Positions 21,789 through 33,400 of a stretch of 64,000 nt of DNA are shown piece by piece (the stretch's first letter is position 1; every line of letters begins with the position of its first letter). The notes under the pieces were generated by a model. That model ran no database searches, was not told where the DNA came from, and saw only the letters and a program-made list of their open reading frames with translations. This stretch comes from Xylaria sp. FL1777. Its lineage: Eukaryota; Ascomycota; Sordariomycetes; Xylariales; Xylariaceae. Made by a program: the position numbers and the translations under genes. Location: contig MU400556.1 in the NCBI GenBank assembly GCA_022578965.1, forward strand, positions 4,823 through 68,822. Reading direction: 5' to 3'.

Positions 21789-21928
21789 TAAGCTCAGATG
21801 CTGTGAATCAAATACATTGCTAACGGCCGGGTCGAGAGTCTCCAATGTTGAAAAGGGGTAAGCTCAAATGCTGTGAACGGAATACAGTGCTGGGGATCAG
21901 TTTGACAGTCTGCAATGCTGAAAGGAGT
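21789..21928. repeat. Imperfect 70-bp tandem duplication
   Basis: Two adjacent 70-bp units start at 21789 and 21859. Each begins TAAGCTCARATGCTGTGAA and ends with a TGTTGAAA/TGCTGAAA segment. They differ at scattered positions, so the duplication is not recent. No function is evident. Confidence 0.8.
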
Positions 21929-22595
21929 AAATGAGTATCAGACATTCGTTCCATACCTAGCCTACGAAGGAACAACTGTTAATTTGCGGACGAGGTCATG
22001 TGCGATTTCTCGATGGCAAAGGTAAATTATATGTCCACTTTCTACAAGTGGAAAGACGTATTGGACGTTGATGAGCTTGCGTTGCCCCCCTACATGTACT
22101 TACCCAGGCGCTGAGAAAGCACAATTCCTGTCCTCTTCATTCAGACATGCGGCAGCTGCAGTTTGTAAAGCCTCGGGGGAAGGCTAGGCTTCGATGTTGG
22201 TAGGCTTATGGCATAGCGTGGAGCTCCTGGTATCCAACACTTGCCTTGAGTTTATGTGTGACCGCTCCAGCGAGATTGTTGTTCATGAGAGACATTTCAC
22301 TAGAAAAAGACTTAAGAGAAAGTGTCGAGCGGGAGAAGACGTGGCAAGGGTAAAAAAAACGACGAAATTGAGAGTCGAATAACAATAATATTATTCTCTT
22401 CACTGTATACCGTAATATTAGCCTTAGAAGCAGACCAGCTACTCAACCGAGGTCTATCATCGTGACACCCTTGCTGCTTCTTAGGCCTACGTCTTCAACT
22501 ACCTTGCAATTACTACTACCTCCCACGAAATCTTTACTAATGATGGCATATAATCCGGTCAAGAGGTAGAGATTGGGGCGCTGTCGGTGTCCTCC

Positions 22596-22614
22596 GGGGG
22601 GGGGGGGGGGGGGG
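22596..22614. repeat. Homopolymer run of 19 G
   Basis: Nineteen consecutive G on the + strand. On the minus strand it lies inside a 96-codon open frame and would encode a Pro run, so that frame would be length-unstable. Length may be affected by sequencing error. Confidence 0.9.
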
Positions 22615-25073
22615 CTATCACCGAAAGTATCTGATCAAAAGGCTCATTAGTAGGTGCGATTAGGGTAGGTAGTCCTATAGGTTTGTCGTCAGAAGAAGCA
22701 CTCGCGCTAGAGGTAGATCGCCACTCCATGTTATCGTAAAATAACGATGCTATCATCGTCCTCGATGTCGTTATGAATTCCTGCCTCGTCTGCAGGCTAA
22801 CTAGATACAATTTAGAGTTGGACCGAAACTTTCGTTTCCTTTGGTGCATGCTTCCCTTCCAAGTCTAGGGAGGCGTCAAAGATAAACGACGTAAGTAAAA
22901 TCGCGGAGACCGACCCGGGGTCCGCCCCGTAGCATCGGGACCTCTTCCGCTCGATGCTCGTGGTAGTACTACTATTGATCTGGTCGACCTCGGCGCCTTC
23001 AACAGGCGTAGATGAGCTCCATGTGGTGATACCACGAGGCGTGGTATCGAACGGGGGTGCATCCTTGGCATCACACATCTGCCACGAAGCTCCCTTTCGA
23101 AGTGTCCTTAGAATTCAGTCGGAAATCACCATAGGGTCCTCCGAATGATACCGATGTCGCAAGCCGCTCTCTCGACTGTGGTCTACTCGGACACCCGCCT
23201 CAGTCAGGGCCTCCTACAAGGCATTGAGTGACCTGGCAGATTTGACTGCTCTCCCTATCTCATATTGTTTAGGCCCGAGGATAAGCGGTTTTCGTTTGGA
23301 GGATGTACGCATAATAAGACAATAATGCTGTAGACGTAATGGAGGAATACATATGTAGGTAGTTAGCATGCTCCAACAGCATCTCACGTTTTTTCCTTCT
23401 TCTTTTATAAGACGTGAATCAGCGTTTCACTAGTATACGTTCACTGGTCTCTAGATTTACTCAACCAGTCTAGATAGCGCTGTCCTTCTTTGAGAGAGAT
23501 GCGTAATGCTTGTTGGGAAATAGAGCTTGAGGACATATAGATAAAATATCGGATAGGTTGAAAAATAGTACCTCTTATTCATTTCATCTCCTTAGTATCT
23601 GACGATCACGAGGATAATTGCTTACATAATGCTTGTGAAACAACATGACAGCTTGAGTAGTATGTACTTAGTAGGTATTGGCCCGAATGCATGGGGTTAA
23701 GCAGGTTGAGGATTTCCGTTTTCGGTAATACTTAAGAAAGGTTATGTAATGTACATGTAGTAGAGGTATAGCTCTCGCCGCTTTTGCTCAAGTGTGGTTC
23801 ACCTTACCTATGTAGGTACCTATCTCCCGTGCGTTACTAGCAGACAAACAAGTCATTCTTGTTGTTTAAATAATACAAATCCCTCAAGGCACACAACTAG
23901 GTCGAAAGAATGGACATCAAATGGAGAAGATTAGACGAGGAATAGAGCCAGGTATGAGGTTCAGGCTAAAATGCCAGAAAGCTAGATTCATTAGATATCC
24001 CATGAGCCATTCACAGGGTAATAGATGCAGAAGAACTGCTTACGTTGTAGTGTCTTAGGACTTGTGTTTTCCTTTCAACAGCAACTGCCCTAGAATTGTT
24101 TTCAATACGGAAGAATATGATGCGTTGGATGCAAAGCTTCGTGCAGATAACTAATATTTTTCTCTATTTATCCCCTACTAAAGATACCTATAGTAATAGT
24201 CGGTTGTACGGGAGCAACACATGCAACATTGTTCATGTTTTAAATAGACAAATAGCGGCTATTTGTTGATTGCCTACCTAAGTACAGGTACATACCTAAG
24301 AATGCAAACGGGGATTGGGGCAGCTCATTGAAATTTGCCTTAGGCCGCTAGGCTAAGGCCTAGGCCTAGGCTAAAGGCGGCGTAGCCCAGCTTGGATAGA
24401 TACATACCTACTTAGGTACCTAGGTAGGTACTTCTAGGTAGGTACCTACATTGTGGTAGAACGTGCAGCCTGTGGGGTACAAGAGTACGACGGTGCAACC
24501 TGACTTCATTCGCGAGCAGCCCAATAGCAGGTGCCCAGATGGTTAGATTCACTGGCGCTGCTGGCTACCTATCTACAGTAGTTGCTTGGTCACGGTTGTT
24601 ATCCTCATCTGCCAACCTTCTAACTCGAGAATATCCTCTCGATCCTTGGGCAATTCTTCTCTTCCTCTCAACCCACCGAGAGCAGCCACTGACCCTAGCT
24701 TCGCTGAAGCTACCTAGTGGACAGCTGGGTCTGTAGCTCTAGTGCCGCCGCCCCAAAGAACGAACGAACAGAGCGCACGCCGGCAGCCAGACAACCTCCA
24801 CCATTTATTTCCCCCAGACAACCGTGGTCGTCGCATAGCAATCAATTCGTCTGCCCCTGCGATCGCCTGTTCCTCTGCTCGAGCCGCCTAGAATCTGATG
24901 CGCACTCGACGAGACCCGTAAAACGATCAACCGATAAATCTCCCTCCCCTTTCCGGCCGTATTCTGTCCTCTGTGTCTTCGCTGTACTCTGCACGTCATC
25001 GGGAAACACTTCCTTCTCCACATAGCAAGCCAATACCTAGCAATACTGCTTTTGCGCCGCCCACGATTCTACT

Positions 25074-26206
25074 ATGTCATCCCAGCAACGAGAACTCGAG
25101 GGCCGCATAAAGGCTCTCCACAAGGCTCAGGCCGAGAAAGCTCCTGCTGCTTCGATTATTTCGCTCCTGGATGGCCTCAAGAAGGATGTCCGGCCTACCG
25201 AGGAGATGTTGCGCGTATGTACTTTCTCTATGCATTTTGAAATGTTTGTTTTGTACACTGGGTATGCCATTGCGGCATCGACTACTATACTTTGCTGTGC
25301 AGGTGCATGCCATCCGTACCATGCGCCAACCTCCTCCAACCACTGACTGATGGTGATGTTGCAGACTACCAAGGCCGGTCTTGTTGTGGGAAAGCTCCGG
25401 GGTCACACGAACAAGGATATTGGAAAAGCCGCCAACGATGTCGTCTCGAAGTGGAGGAAGATTGTCGAGGAAGAGAAGAAGGCCAAGGGTCTACATGCCC
25501 CTGGTGGACGGCTCCGCGATTCCGCCTCTCCCGCTAGCAAGGCTGCATCCCCGGCTCCTAAGCCCATTCCTACCGGCGGTAGCAAGAAGGCATATGAGGG
25601 CAACCCCGAGACCCGCAAGTTTACCACCGACAATGTTGATATCAAGCGTACCGACTCTCAGATCCGTAATAACTGCATCGGCGTTTTGTATAACGGTTTA
25701 GCCTATCGGTCGACTGAACCTGAGGATACGGTGCTTATCAAGGCGATGGCTGTCGAGGCTGCGGCGTTCAAGGCGTATAAGGGTGAGACCCAGGCCTACA
25801 AGGAGAAGGTCAGGTCCCTATTCCAGAATCTCAAGGTGAAGAACAATTCGGATCTAGGACGCAACGTCATGTCCGGTACCATCTCCCCCGAGAAATTCGT
25901 CGTCATGACATCCAAGCAGCTTCAGTCTGCCGAACAGCGGAAGGTAGATGCCGAACTTGAAGAGGAGAACATGAAGAAGGCTCAGGTCCCCATGGTAGAG
26001 AAGAGCATCAGTGATTCGCTCGAGTGCAGCGCGTGTAAGAAGAAGATGGTTAGCTACAGTCAGGCCCAGACCCGAAGTGCTGATGAGCCGATGACCACTT
26101 TCTGCGAGTGTATGAACTGCGGAAAGCGCTGGAAGGTACGTTTGACTTAATTTTCTCCCATTTCACTATTGAGTCCCTACTGACTATCTATGTTTAGTTC
26201 TCTTGA
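25074..26206 (+). CDS. DST1: Transcription elongation factor TFIIS
   Basis: Nuclear factor that rescues backtracked RNA polymerase II by stimulating its RNA cleavage. Exons 25074-25214, 25365-26135 and 26198-26206 give 306 residues (yeast Dst1 has 309). Domain I (LW helical bundle) is at about 1-80, containing RPTEEMLR joined to TTKAGLVVGKLRGH. A Ser/Ala/Pro linker follows. Domain II at about 130-250 includes IRNNCIGVLYNGL and RNVMSGTISPEKFVVMTS. The C-terminal zinc ribbon has C268, C271, C296 and C299 and the catalytic acidic pair D287/E288 in RSADEPMT. The final exon encodes only Phe-Ser-stop, completing the canonical RWKFS end; without it the frame runs into the intron and ends RWKVRLT. 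The gene is convergent with the cysteine-synthase-like gene, 408 bp apart. Confidence 0.96.
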
Positions 26207-26614
26207 TCTGCCCCTGTTCTATTGGTTCTGCTGTGTAGGACCATGGACCACCACTCTTTCGCTACGACTCAAATGAAGTTCTCGTCGGGAATCCCCGTCA
26301 GAGACGGCAGGCGTTTTGCTTTCTTGTGGGGAGCAATGTCTTCTCCCGGTAAAGAAGGCTTTTTGGTGGGGCATTTCGAGGTCTTCTCAGGGAACAGGTC
26401 CGAGAGGATGTAAAGACATCTTCAATGCGTAGCTTCAGCTCGCCTTGACAACATTCCCGTTGCCTGCCTTGACCTCCGGGCGTAGCCCTGTATTATAGAC
26501 CAATTGATGACATAGGCGTTCCGTGATACCGTTCGAGCGAGGCAACCAGACAACTAGAACTGTGAATACAAGTGATCAAGTTGTCGCCCTATGCTTCGCT
26601 CTTGCGTGATAATC
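26207..26614. other. Convergent 3' spacer
   Basis: Contains the 3' untranslated regions of TFIIS (+) and the cysteine-synthase-like gene (-). A 63-codon open frame in it has no recognisable motif. Confidence 0.6.
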
Positions 26615-27991
26615 TCATTTGGGCTGCTCGATGGCGAGGAGAGTGAACAAATCATCAGGCTTCGGCTCATCTTCTAGTCCCATATCCCCAATCTTCTTCC
26701 ATAATTTGCTTAGGTGTCTCGTGCCCGAATCACACAATATGGTGACAATGCGGCTACCCTTAGGCAGGGTCATGGCTGCCACGACAGCAGCAACACAATT
26801 CACGGCGCTGCTGCTTCCCACAAAGATGCCATCGTGCTCGACAAGCCAGCGCGCCATCTTGCAGGCCTGCTCATCCGTGACCTTAACCGCGTCATCGATC
26901 AGCTCGCGGCCGGCCTCGAAATTGTCCGTTACACGGTTGATCCCGACGCCCTCGACGATCGAATCGACCTGTTGACGCCGGCGTGTGCCCTCCTTTTCCG
27001 TCGCGCTGTACATGACGCCGTGCCGGATCTTGTTGTAAAGACCGCTACCTTGCGGGTCAGCTAGGACGACGCGGACGCCGGGGAGCTTGGCGTCATCTTT
27101 CAGATATCGCGCAACACCCGCAATCGTGCCGCCTGTCCCGGCACCCGCCACAAATGCATCGACACACCCGTCCGCCTGGGCCACAATCTCCGGACCCGTT
27201 GCAGCCTGGTGCGCCTGGTAGTTGGCGGGATTCTCGAATTGGTCCGCGAAGAAACCCCTGCTCTCGTCCTCCTGCGAGGCTGTATGCTCGGCGGCCCGGC
27301 GGCGCGCCAGGTTCACAAAGTGCTCGGGCGACGCGATGGGCGCTACGGGGACGCGCTCGACAGTGGCGCCGAGGTGATGCAGCAGGTCTGACTTCTCGAG
27401 GCTCTGGTCGTCGGGCATACAGATGTGTGCGCGGTACCCCTTGGCACGGGCCAGCGCCGCGATCGAGATGCCTGTGCTGCCGACGGTGCCTTCGTAGATG
27501 GTGTCGCCTCTACCGGGCACCAACAAGCCTTCGGCCTCGGCGACCTCGATCATGCGCAGCGCCACACGGTCTTTGGGGCTGTTGCCGGCGCCGTTCAGGA
27601 ATTCGGCCTTGGCAAGGATAGTGCGGCCTGTGGCTTCCGAGAGACTGTGGATTTCCACGAGCGGCGTCCCGCCGATGCATCCCTCGATGCCGGATACGAT
27701 GCCGGGACTCCGTAGGTTCAGAGCGTCCTGGGCCGTCTCGTGGTCTTCGAGCGACACGGGACCCCAGAAGATGCTCGATCTGCGACGTGCTGCGGTGTTT
27801 TCCGCGGCATGCCCAGACGGATTTGAATTTGAGGGACGTCTGTATTTGCGTGCCGATCTGCGCTTCTGCTGGTATCGACCTTCTAAGTCTGGATATAGAT
27901 CTTTGAACCCCAGTGTTACGAGCACACCGGCTGCAAAGGCGATGGCTACGACAGCTGTGCCGTAGGCTCGTGGATGGTCGCTTAGTGACAT
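26615..27991 (-). CDS. Membrane-anchored cysteine synthase-like PLP enzyme (Mcy1 type)
   Basis: Fold-type II PLP enzyme of the O-acetylserine sulfhydrylase/cystathionine beta-synthase family, single exon, 458 residues from the Met at 27991. Upstream in-frame sequence is AT-rich and not protein-like, so later initiation was chosen. Residues about 11-28 (GTAVVAIAFAAGVLVTLGF) form one membrane segment followed by a very basic stretch (KRRSARKYRR). This matches yeast Mcy1 (YGR012W), a mitochondrial outer-membrane cysteine-synthase-like protein. The catalytic core has GGTPLVEI, the PLP Lys K140 in NSPKDR, the substrate loop GTVGSTGIS, the phosphate-binding GAGTGGTIAG, and GSSSAVN. All core residues look intact, so an active enzyme is possible, but O-acetylserine as substrate is inference from the family. 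Confidence 0.88.
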   Translation of the reverse strand: MSLSDHPRAYGTAVVAIAFAAGVLVTLGFKDLYPDLEGRYQQKRRSARKYRRPSNSNPSGHAAENTAARRRSSIFWGPVSLEDHETAQDALNLRSPGIVSGIEGCIGGTPLVEIHSLSEATGRTILAKAEFLNGAGNSPKDRVALRMIEVAEAEGLLVPGRGDTIYEGTVGSTGISIAALARAKGYRAHICMPDDQSLEKSDLLHHLGATVERVPVAPIASPEHFVNLARRRAAEHTASQEDESRGFFADQFENPANYQAHQAATGPEIVAQADGCVDAFVAGAGTGGTIAGVARYLKDDAKLPGVRVVLADPQGSGLYNKIRHGVMYSATEKEGTRRRQQVDSIVEGVGINRVTDNFEAGRELIDDAVKVTDEQACKMARWLVEHDGIFVGSSSAVNCVAAVVAAMTLPKGSRIVTILCDSGTRHLSKLWKKIGDMGLEDEPKPDDLFTLLAIEQPK

Positions 27992-28889
27992 GACTGTGAT
28001 CTGTGACAGGACTGATGAAATAAAACCATGATTCCTGCCTGGTATTCTGGTAGAGACTCGGTGACGAAGAGAAGGATTTAAGTATGCTAAATAAATAAAG
28101 TATAGCTCATCCGAAGATTCAACGATGAGTTTCATGAAGCTTGAATAGTACCACTTTCTGTGCCACAAACTTAGCGTAAAGGGTCTACTGCTTTGGCTAA
28201 GGCTCGGTAAGTATTTATGCAGATTGATATACCATAGAATACGTGACTTAGAACAGTTGTTAAAACAGTCCAACCAGCCAGTTCCGTTCATCGAATACGT
28301 AAAAGACCCACATAATCTGCTTCTCTTGCCCGATGCTCGAACGGTGCGATTACTAGAAGCGTACATAATTACCGTATTCATTACGGAGCGTAAGTTACAT
28401 ACTTAAGTAACCCTAGGTACTTCAAGGTTGTTAGACTTGTGCCTACATCTTGTACCTAGATAGGTATAGGCACATTAGTACCTCATAGATAGGTTTTACC
28501 ATCCCGAATTGGACTGGGAATCTTACCTAAGCCATGCCGCTTTTAGCCTGAGCTTGGCCTGAGCAAAACCCGCCTTTTGCATAAGCCAAAGCAAAACGAG
28601 TTTGCATAACTTTTAATAACACGTATTATTGTAAAACGTACTATTCCCATAAATGCACTAAATCTAGTTAAGAGAACCGTTTTGGAACAACCCAGATTTG
28701 ATAGGACCGTATTGGTAGAGCAACTTCCTAGGAAGTCGCTCCACCGAACAAACGCAGCTATAGTCGAGACTTGATAGGCGTAATACTCTAATACAAACTC
28801 GCCCTATACTACCTAAGACGTAAGGGCGGCAGTCACGTCGGGGGGACTAAGTATTTTTATAAATCCAAGATGATTAGGTGTTTCGTTCA
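27992..28889. other. Intergenic, AT-leaning
   Basis: The right-hand flank of the minus-strand cysteine-synthase-like gene, so its promoter lies in the first few hundred bases. A TACCTAGATAGGTA palindrome lies at about 28454-28467. Around 28540-28600 there is a GCTTGGCCTGAGCAAAAC-type purine/pyrimidine repeat. No gene is supported. Confidence 0.55.
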
Positions 28890-29360
28890 GGCTTGTACTG
28901 GTCTGGAGTCGTACTGGTTCGAATCTCGTACTAGTCCGTGGTTGTACTGCTACAGGGCGGCTACAGGGCGGCTACAGGGTCCACACCTGTACTGGTTCGG
29001 ATATCGTGCCAGTCCCTGGATCTGAGCACGTACTGGTCCAAATCTCGTACTAGTCCGCAACCCGGGCACGTACTAGTGCGTGGTGGTACTGGTGCCGGGT
29101 CCACAGCCCTACTGGTCCCAGCGCTGTACTAGTACGGGGTCCTAATTCGTACTGGTCTCAGCCCGTACCAGTACGGCCTCGGACTGATACGGCGCCCACG
29201 GCTGGACTGGTTCGATTGTCGTGCTGGTCCGTGGCTTGAACCCGTACTGGTCGGCACATGGTACCAGTCCGTCTTCCAATCCCGTACTGGTCCAAACCCG
29301 CACTGGTGCGAGGTTCGAGTCGGACCAGTACGCAGTTTTGATCGTACTGGTGCGTAATTC
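28890..29360. repeat. Irregular array of about 23 GTACTGGT-type motifs
   Basis: The 8-mer GTACTGGT, its variants GTACTAGT and GTGCTGGT, and its inverse ACCAGTAC recur about every 15-30 bp. Most are followed by CC, CG or GCG. Examples start near 28896, 28911, 28989, 29029, 29083, 29149, 29243, 29284 and 29344, with inverted copies near 29164, 29260 and 29323. A small GGCGGCTACAG tandem lies at 28960-28980. The spacers are not obviously related to each other, so this is a motif array rather than a simple tandem repeat. It ends about 340 bp before the AT-rich transposon block. Confidence 0.8.
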
Positions 29361-29696
29361 CATGCTCGTGTATACTTCTCTTAACTCTACTCATGCTAGT
29401 GGGAGGGTATGTATATTCAGTCTTTCTATTCAGCTACCTACTCCTTGATCTTCTAAGGATTATTTGAGACACGGTTAAACGACCGGATTCCAGTCGAGCC
29501 GCATTCGGTAAGCCAACGTTGGTTTATTTTGCTTCTTCCCTGGAGTGAAAGCATTGCTAATCGCCATCATCTAGTTGTAAACCCCAAGCAACAAGCTTTA
29601 TGAGCCTTGCATCTTCCTTTGGTCGCTGTCTGCAGCCTGGCCGCATTTGTTGCCGTGGGGAGGGCCATAGGCACGCACTCCAAGCCTTCTCCTCCC
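29361..29696. other. Spacer between motif array and transposon block
   Basis: Base composition is normal for the window. An open frame from 29600 runs into the left LTR and has no recognised motif, so it is left unannotated. Nothing else is seen. Confidence 0.5.
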
Positions 29697-29919
29697 TGTG
29701 GCTTCTAGGCAGCACAAGCTATAGTATATACCGTGCAATAGTTGCTATGCAAGAACCTAAGGAGCACGAACTAGCTTTACTTAAATTAGTAGTATTTATA
29801 TATAGTTTTTTAGTACTATACTTAGAAAATGTTTTTTTTTTAATATTTACTTTTTTAAGTATAAACTTAACTTTATATAGTAATTATAAAGTTTTAAGCT
29901 AGTATTTAAAAAGCATAAA
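29697..29919 (+). repeat. Left LTR of outer element
   Basis: 223 bp, starting TGTGGCTTCTAGGCAGCAC. The first 80 or so bases have normal composition; the remainder is AT-converted. Colinear with 47975-48197. Confidence 0.8.
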
Positions 29920-29927
29920 TAGCTATT

Positions 29928-30443
29928 TGTAATAAACCTGTTATATATTAATATAACGGGTTTGCCCTTAAGGTCTTGATTTGTAGGTAATAATAAGATC
30001 CTTAACAGTAGTCCGTTAAGGAGGTTTTCGGAATACTTTTACTATTATGCATTAATAGGGGTTTTAAAGAATTAAAAGTAATAAGTATATTAATGCTTAG
30101 TAGTTATAAAAAATTAATAGCTAAAAAGCTAAAAACTAAATAAGTAACTAAATATAAAAAATGCATAATTATATAAACAAAAAAAACAGTAGTAATAATT
30201 TATAAACGTTGTTTTTTTTAATAAATTTAATGCTATATTATTTTAAGTTTAAAGCTTAATAAACTTAATACTTAAGTTTGTTAAGTTTAAAGCTTAATAA
30301 ATTTAATGCTTAAATTTATTAAGTTTATGCATTAAACCTTTATAGTAATTTAAATATATATCTTTTTAATAAATAGGACTTTTTTTACGTATGCTTTTTT
30401 TATACTTAGCTTTTAACTAGCCTAGTTAACTTATTTTGTAATA
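29928..30443 (-). repeat. LTR of nested retrotransposon (left copy)
   Basis: 516 bp. The left part retains more G+C (about 29955-30050) than the right part. It contains short internal tandem AAGTTTAAAGCTTAATAAA-like units shared with the other copy. Confidence 0.88.
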
Positions 30444-33400
30444 TTATTTTTTTTTTTTTGTAATTATTATTTTAACAATTTTATATTTCCTTTTTTATAA
30501 GTTTTTTTTTTTTATTTTCTGTTTTTCGTTTTTTGCGCTTATTATGTTTAGTAAAGTTTTTAAGAAACTTTGCTTGTTGCGTTTTAAACAAAAAGCTTAA
30601 TAAAATTTTGCTTTGCTTTTTTTTATTAAACTAAAATTAATTAAAATAGCTTTATATTTTTGCTACAATTATTATAATACAAAATGTTTAATATTAAAAT
30701 CTAACTTTAATTAATATGTTAAATATATTGCAGCTAAACAAACAAATTATAACGCTAAAAGTTTATTTTTAAAGCAAATATAGCAGCTTACTTTTTAGTA
30801 CAAAAAGCTAAAAAATAAATTAAATTTGCTAATAAAAAAGCATAAAAAAATAAATGCAAAAATTTGCTATTTTAAGCAACAAAAAAAACTATAGCAAAAG
30901 AAAATAATTATTATTATAACTTATAGTTTAAATAGTTTAAAAAAGCTTAAATAAGTTAAAACAAAAAAACGCTATATAGCTAAAAAATAAAAACAGCGCA
31001 TTAAAGCAGCATAACAATTATTAGTTGTTTTTTTAAAGTTTAATTAAAACATATTAAACGTTTTATTTAAAATTAATCCTTTTTTTTTAGCTTTAGCTAA
31101 TTAAAGTATTAATAATAAAACTAGTTTATAATTATTTTAGCAGTTTTTAAATATTTTTTAAGTTTTTAAATATTATTAGCATATAAGTATTTTTTTTATT
31201 TAATAAAATATTTTAAGTTATTATTATTTTAACAAGAATCTAGTATATTTTTAACTTTATAAGTGTTTTAATCTGTTTTTATTTTTAATTATGTTTTAAT
31301 AAGTGTTTTAATAAGTGCTAGTTTTAGTAAAAAAATGTAAAAAATAAAGTAGATTTACATATTCTTTAATAATAACAGTTTATAATTAATAAATAAAATA
31401 ACTTCTTTAATTTTAAAAAAGCCAAGTTTTTTAAATTTTAATTTATTGCTTAGTTATTTTGTTTTAATTTAAGGGATATTAATGTTTGCATTTTGTTTTT
31501 ATTATAGTAAGTAAACCTTGTTTTTTTTTTTAAAGGTTAGTTTTTTAGTTCGTTTTTTGTTGTAATATATTAATATTTATTGTTATAAAAATTAAAAGCA
31601 TAATTATAATTTAACTTATAATGTTTTAATTTTTGTTATAATAGTTTTTACTTAAGGTATTATAGTTAAAATAGCAAGTACTTTTATTAATGTTTTTTTT
31701 TGTTTTTTAATAATTGCTTGCTATTTATAAATAGCTTTATGCAAAGATATGTTTATATTTTTGTTTATTAATATATTATATAAAATCTATGCTATTAATA
31801 ATAGTTTTACTTAATTGTTTTATTAATAGTTAATATAACTTTATAAATATTGTTTTAATATTTAGTTTAGTTTTTTTGTTTGTTTATTTATTTATAAGTA
31901 ATAAATAGTTAAAAACTTTAGTTTAATACTAATAAGTTTAAAAAAGCTAGTTTTAAACTTAAAAGTAAACAATTTATTTTAATTTAAAACAATTTTTTTT
32001 AATAGCTTATGCTTATTTAAATATTAGCATATAAAAGTATATACAAGTTGTTTAGCTATTATATTTCTTTTAAACAGTAAAAAATAAATATACTTAATAA
32101 GTTTATTAATAATAACTTATATTTTATTATATTATATTTTTGTAACTAAATTAGTTAATAAAAGTAGTGCTGTAATAAAATCTTAAGCAATAATATGCTA
32201 TATTTATTTAAGTATTTATATAAGTTATAGCAATTTATAAAGCTTATATTAAGCTGCTTTAGCTTTATTGCAAATATTGCACTTTTTTATAATAGATTTA
32301 ACTATGTTTTATAATTCTAAAAAATTGTACTTTTTTTATAGTTATTAAACTATTTTTGTTGCTTTTTAGTGTTTATATAATAAGTATTTATAAAATTTTT
32401 TAATGAACTTATTTTGTAAAAATTCTAGTAAATAAACCTTATATTTATATATTAGCTTGTTATTTTTTGATCTTTTGTGTTTTTATAGTTATACTAACTT
32501 TTTTAAGTTATAAGCTTATTATAGCTATATATTTATAAAGTCCTTAAGTATAACTTTAACTTTTAAGCTTTTATTTCTTTAAAAATATAATATTTAAATG
32601 TTTTTTTTTAGAACTTTAAATTTTTTTTAACTTTATTAATTAAGTATGTTTGCTTAAATGTTTTTTTTTCTTTTAATATAGCATATTTTAAAGTTAAATT
32701 TAAAAAAAAAAACTATTTAATTTTTATATTGTTTAATAATTTCTTGCGTAGTTATAAATTTTGTTAGGTTTTAATAATCTAAATAAATCTTAATTAGCTT
32801 TATAGTTCCTATAAAAAATAGTTTTCATTTTTTAAGTGCTATAATAATTGCAAGCAGTTTTTTATTATATATAAGGTATTATAATGCTACGTTTTGTAGT
32901 GCTTTAAAATAATAAGCTACTAAGTGCTATTTTTTGTTATTTTTTAATTGTTTTAAAACTTTTACAATTATACTATTTAAAGCATTTATTTTTAGCTTTT
33001 TTTTTTTTTATAGGTTAAGTAGTTTAACTATAAAGTTAAAAATAACTTTTAGTTTTAGTTTTTTAAAAGCTTTTTAAGCTTTTTTTAAGATTAAAAAAAA
33101 CTTTTTTTTATATTTTTTCTTTGTATACTTTATAAAGTAAAATATTATTTTTTTAAAGTCTTAAATTAACATTTAAACATAGTTTAAAAATTTTAATGTT
33201 TGTTATATATTTATAATAATAGCTAGGTTAAATATTTTTTAGTTTTATACTATATTAATTTTTAACTATTAAATTTATATTTGTTCTAAAGTAATTATAA
33301 ATCTTAAAAAGTCGATTTTTTGTATATATTATATATATTTTTTTGTGTTAAGTTATAATTTTGCTTGTTTAAGTGTTTTTAATACTTAAGTTACGTGTTT

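Larger units (their letters stand above)
21063..25073. other. Gene-poor stretch of 4 kb with repeats
   Basis: No gene is supported. Contents are a 70-bp tandem duplication (21789-21928), a 19-G run (22596-22614), two adjacent minus-strand open frames of about 90 codons (22559-23078) with no recognised motif, and a dense group of CCTAGG/TAGGTACC palindromes at 24270-24450, including a near-perfect GGCCTAGGCC block at 24357-24368. The last 300 bases are pyrimidine-rich and form the presumed TFIIS promoter and leader. Confidence 0.55.

Noticed and set aside
22559..23078. Two adjacent minus-strand frames (about 90 codons each) as a gene
   Set aside because: No recognised domain, one carries a 19-G homopolymer, and no convincing splice joins them.
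27154..27965. 155-codon plus-strand frames over the cysteine-synthase-like gene
   Set aside because: Antisense shadows of a G+C-rich coding exon. No motif seen.
31160..31195. Minus-strand TATGCTAATAAT as a mutated reverse-transcriptase YADD motif
   Set aside because: Too short in AT-rich DNA, with stop codons beside it. The surrounding reverse-transcriptase sequence could not be read.
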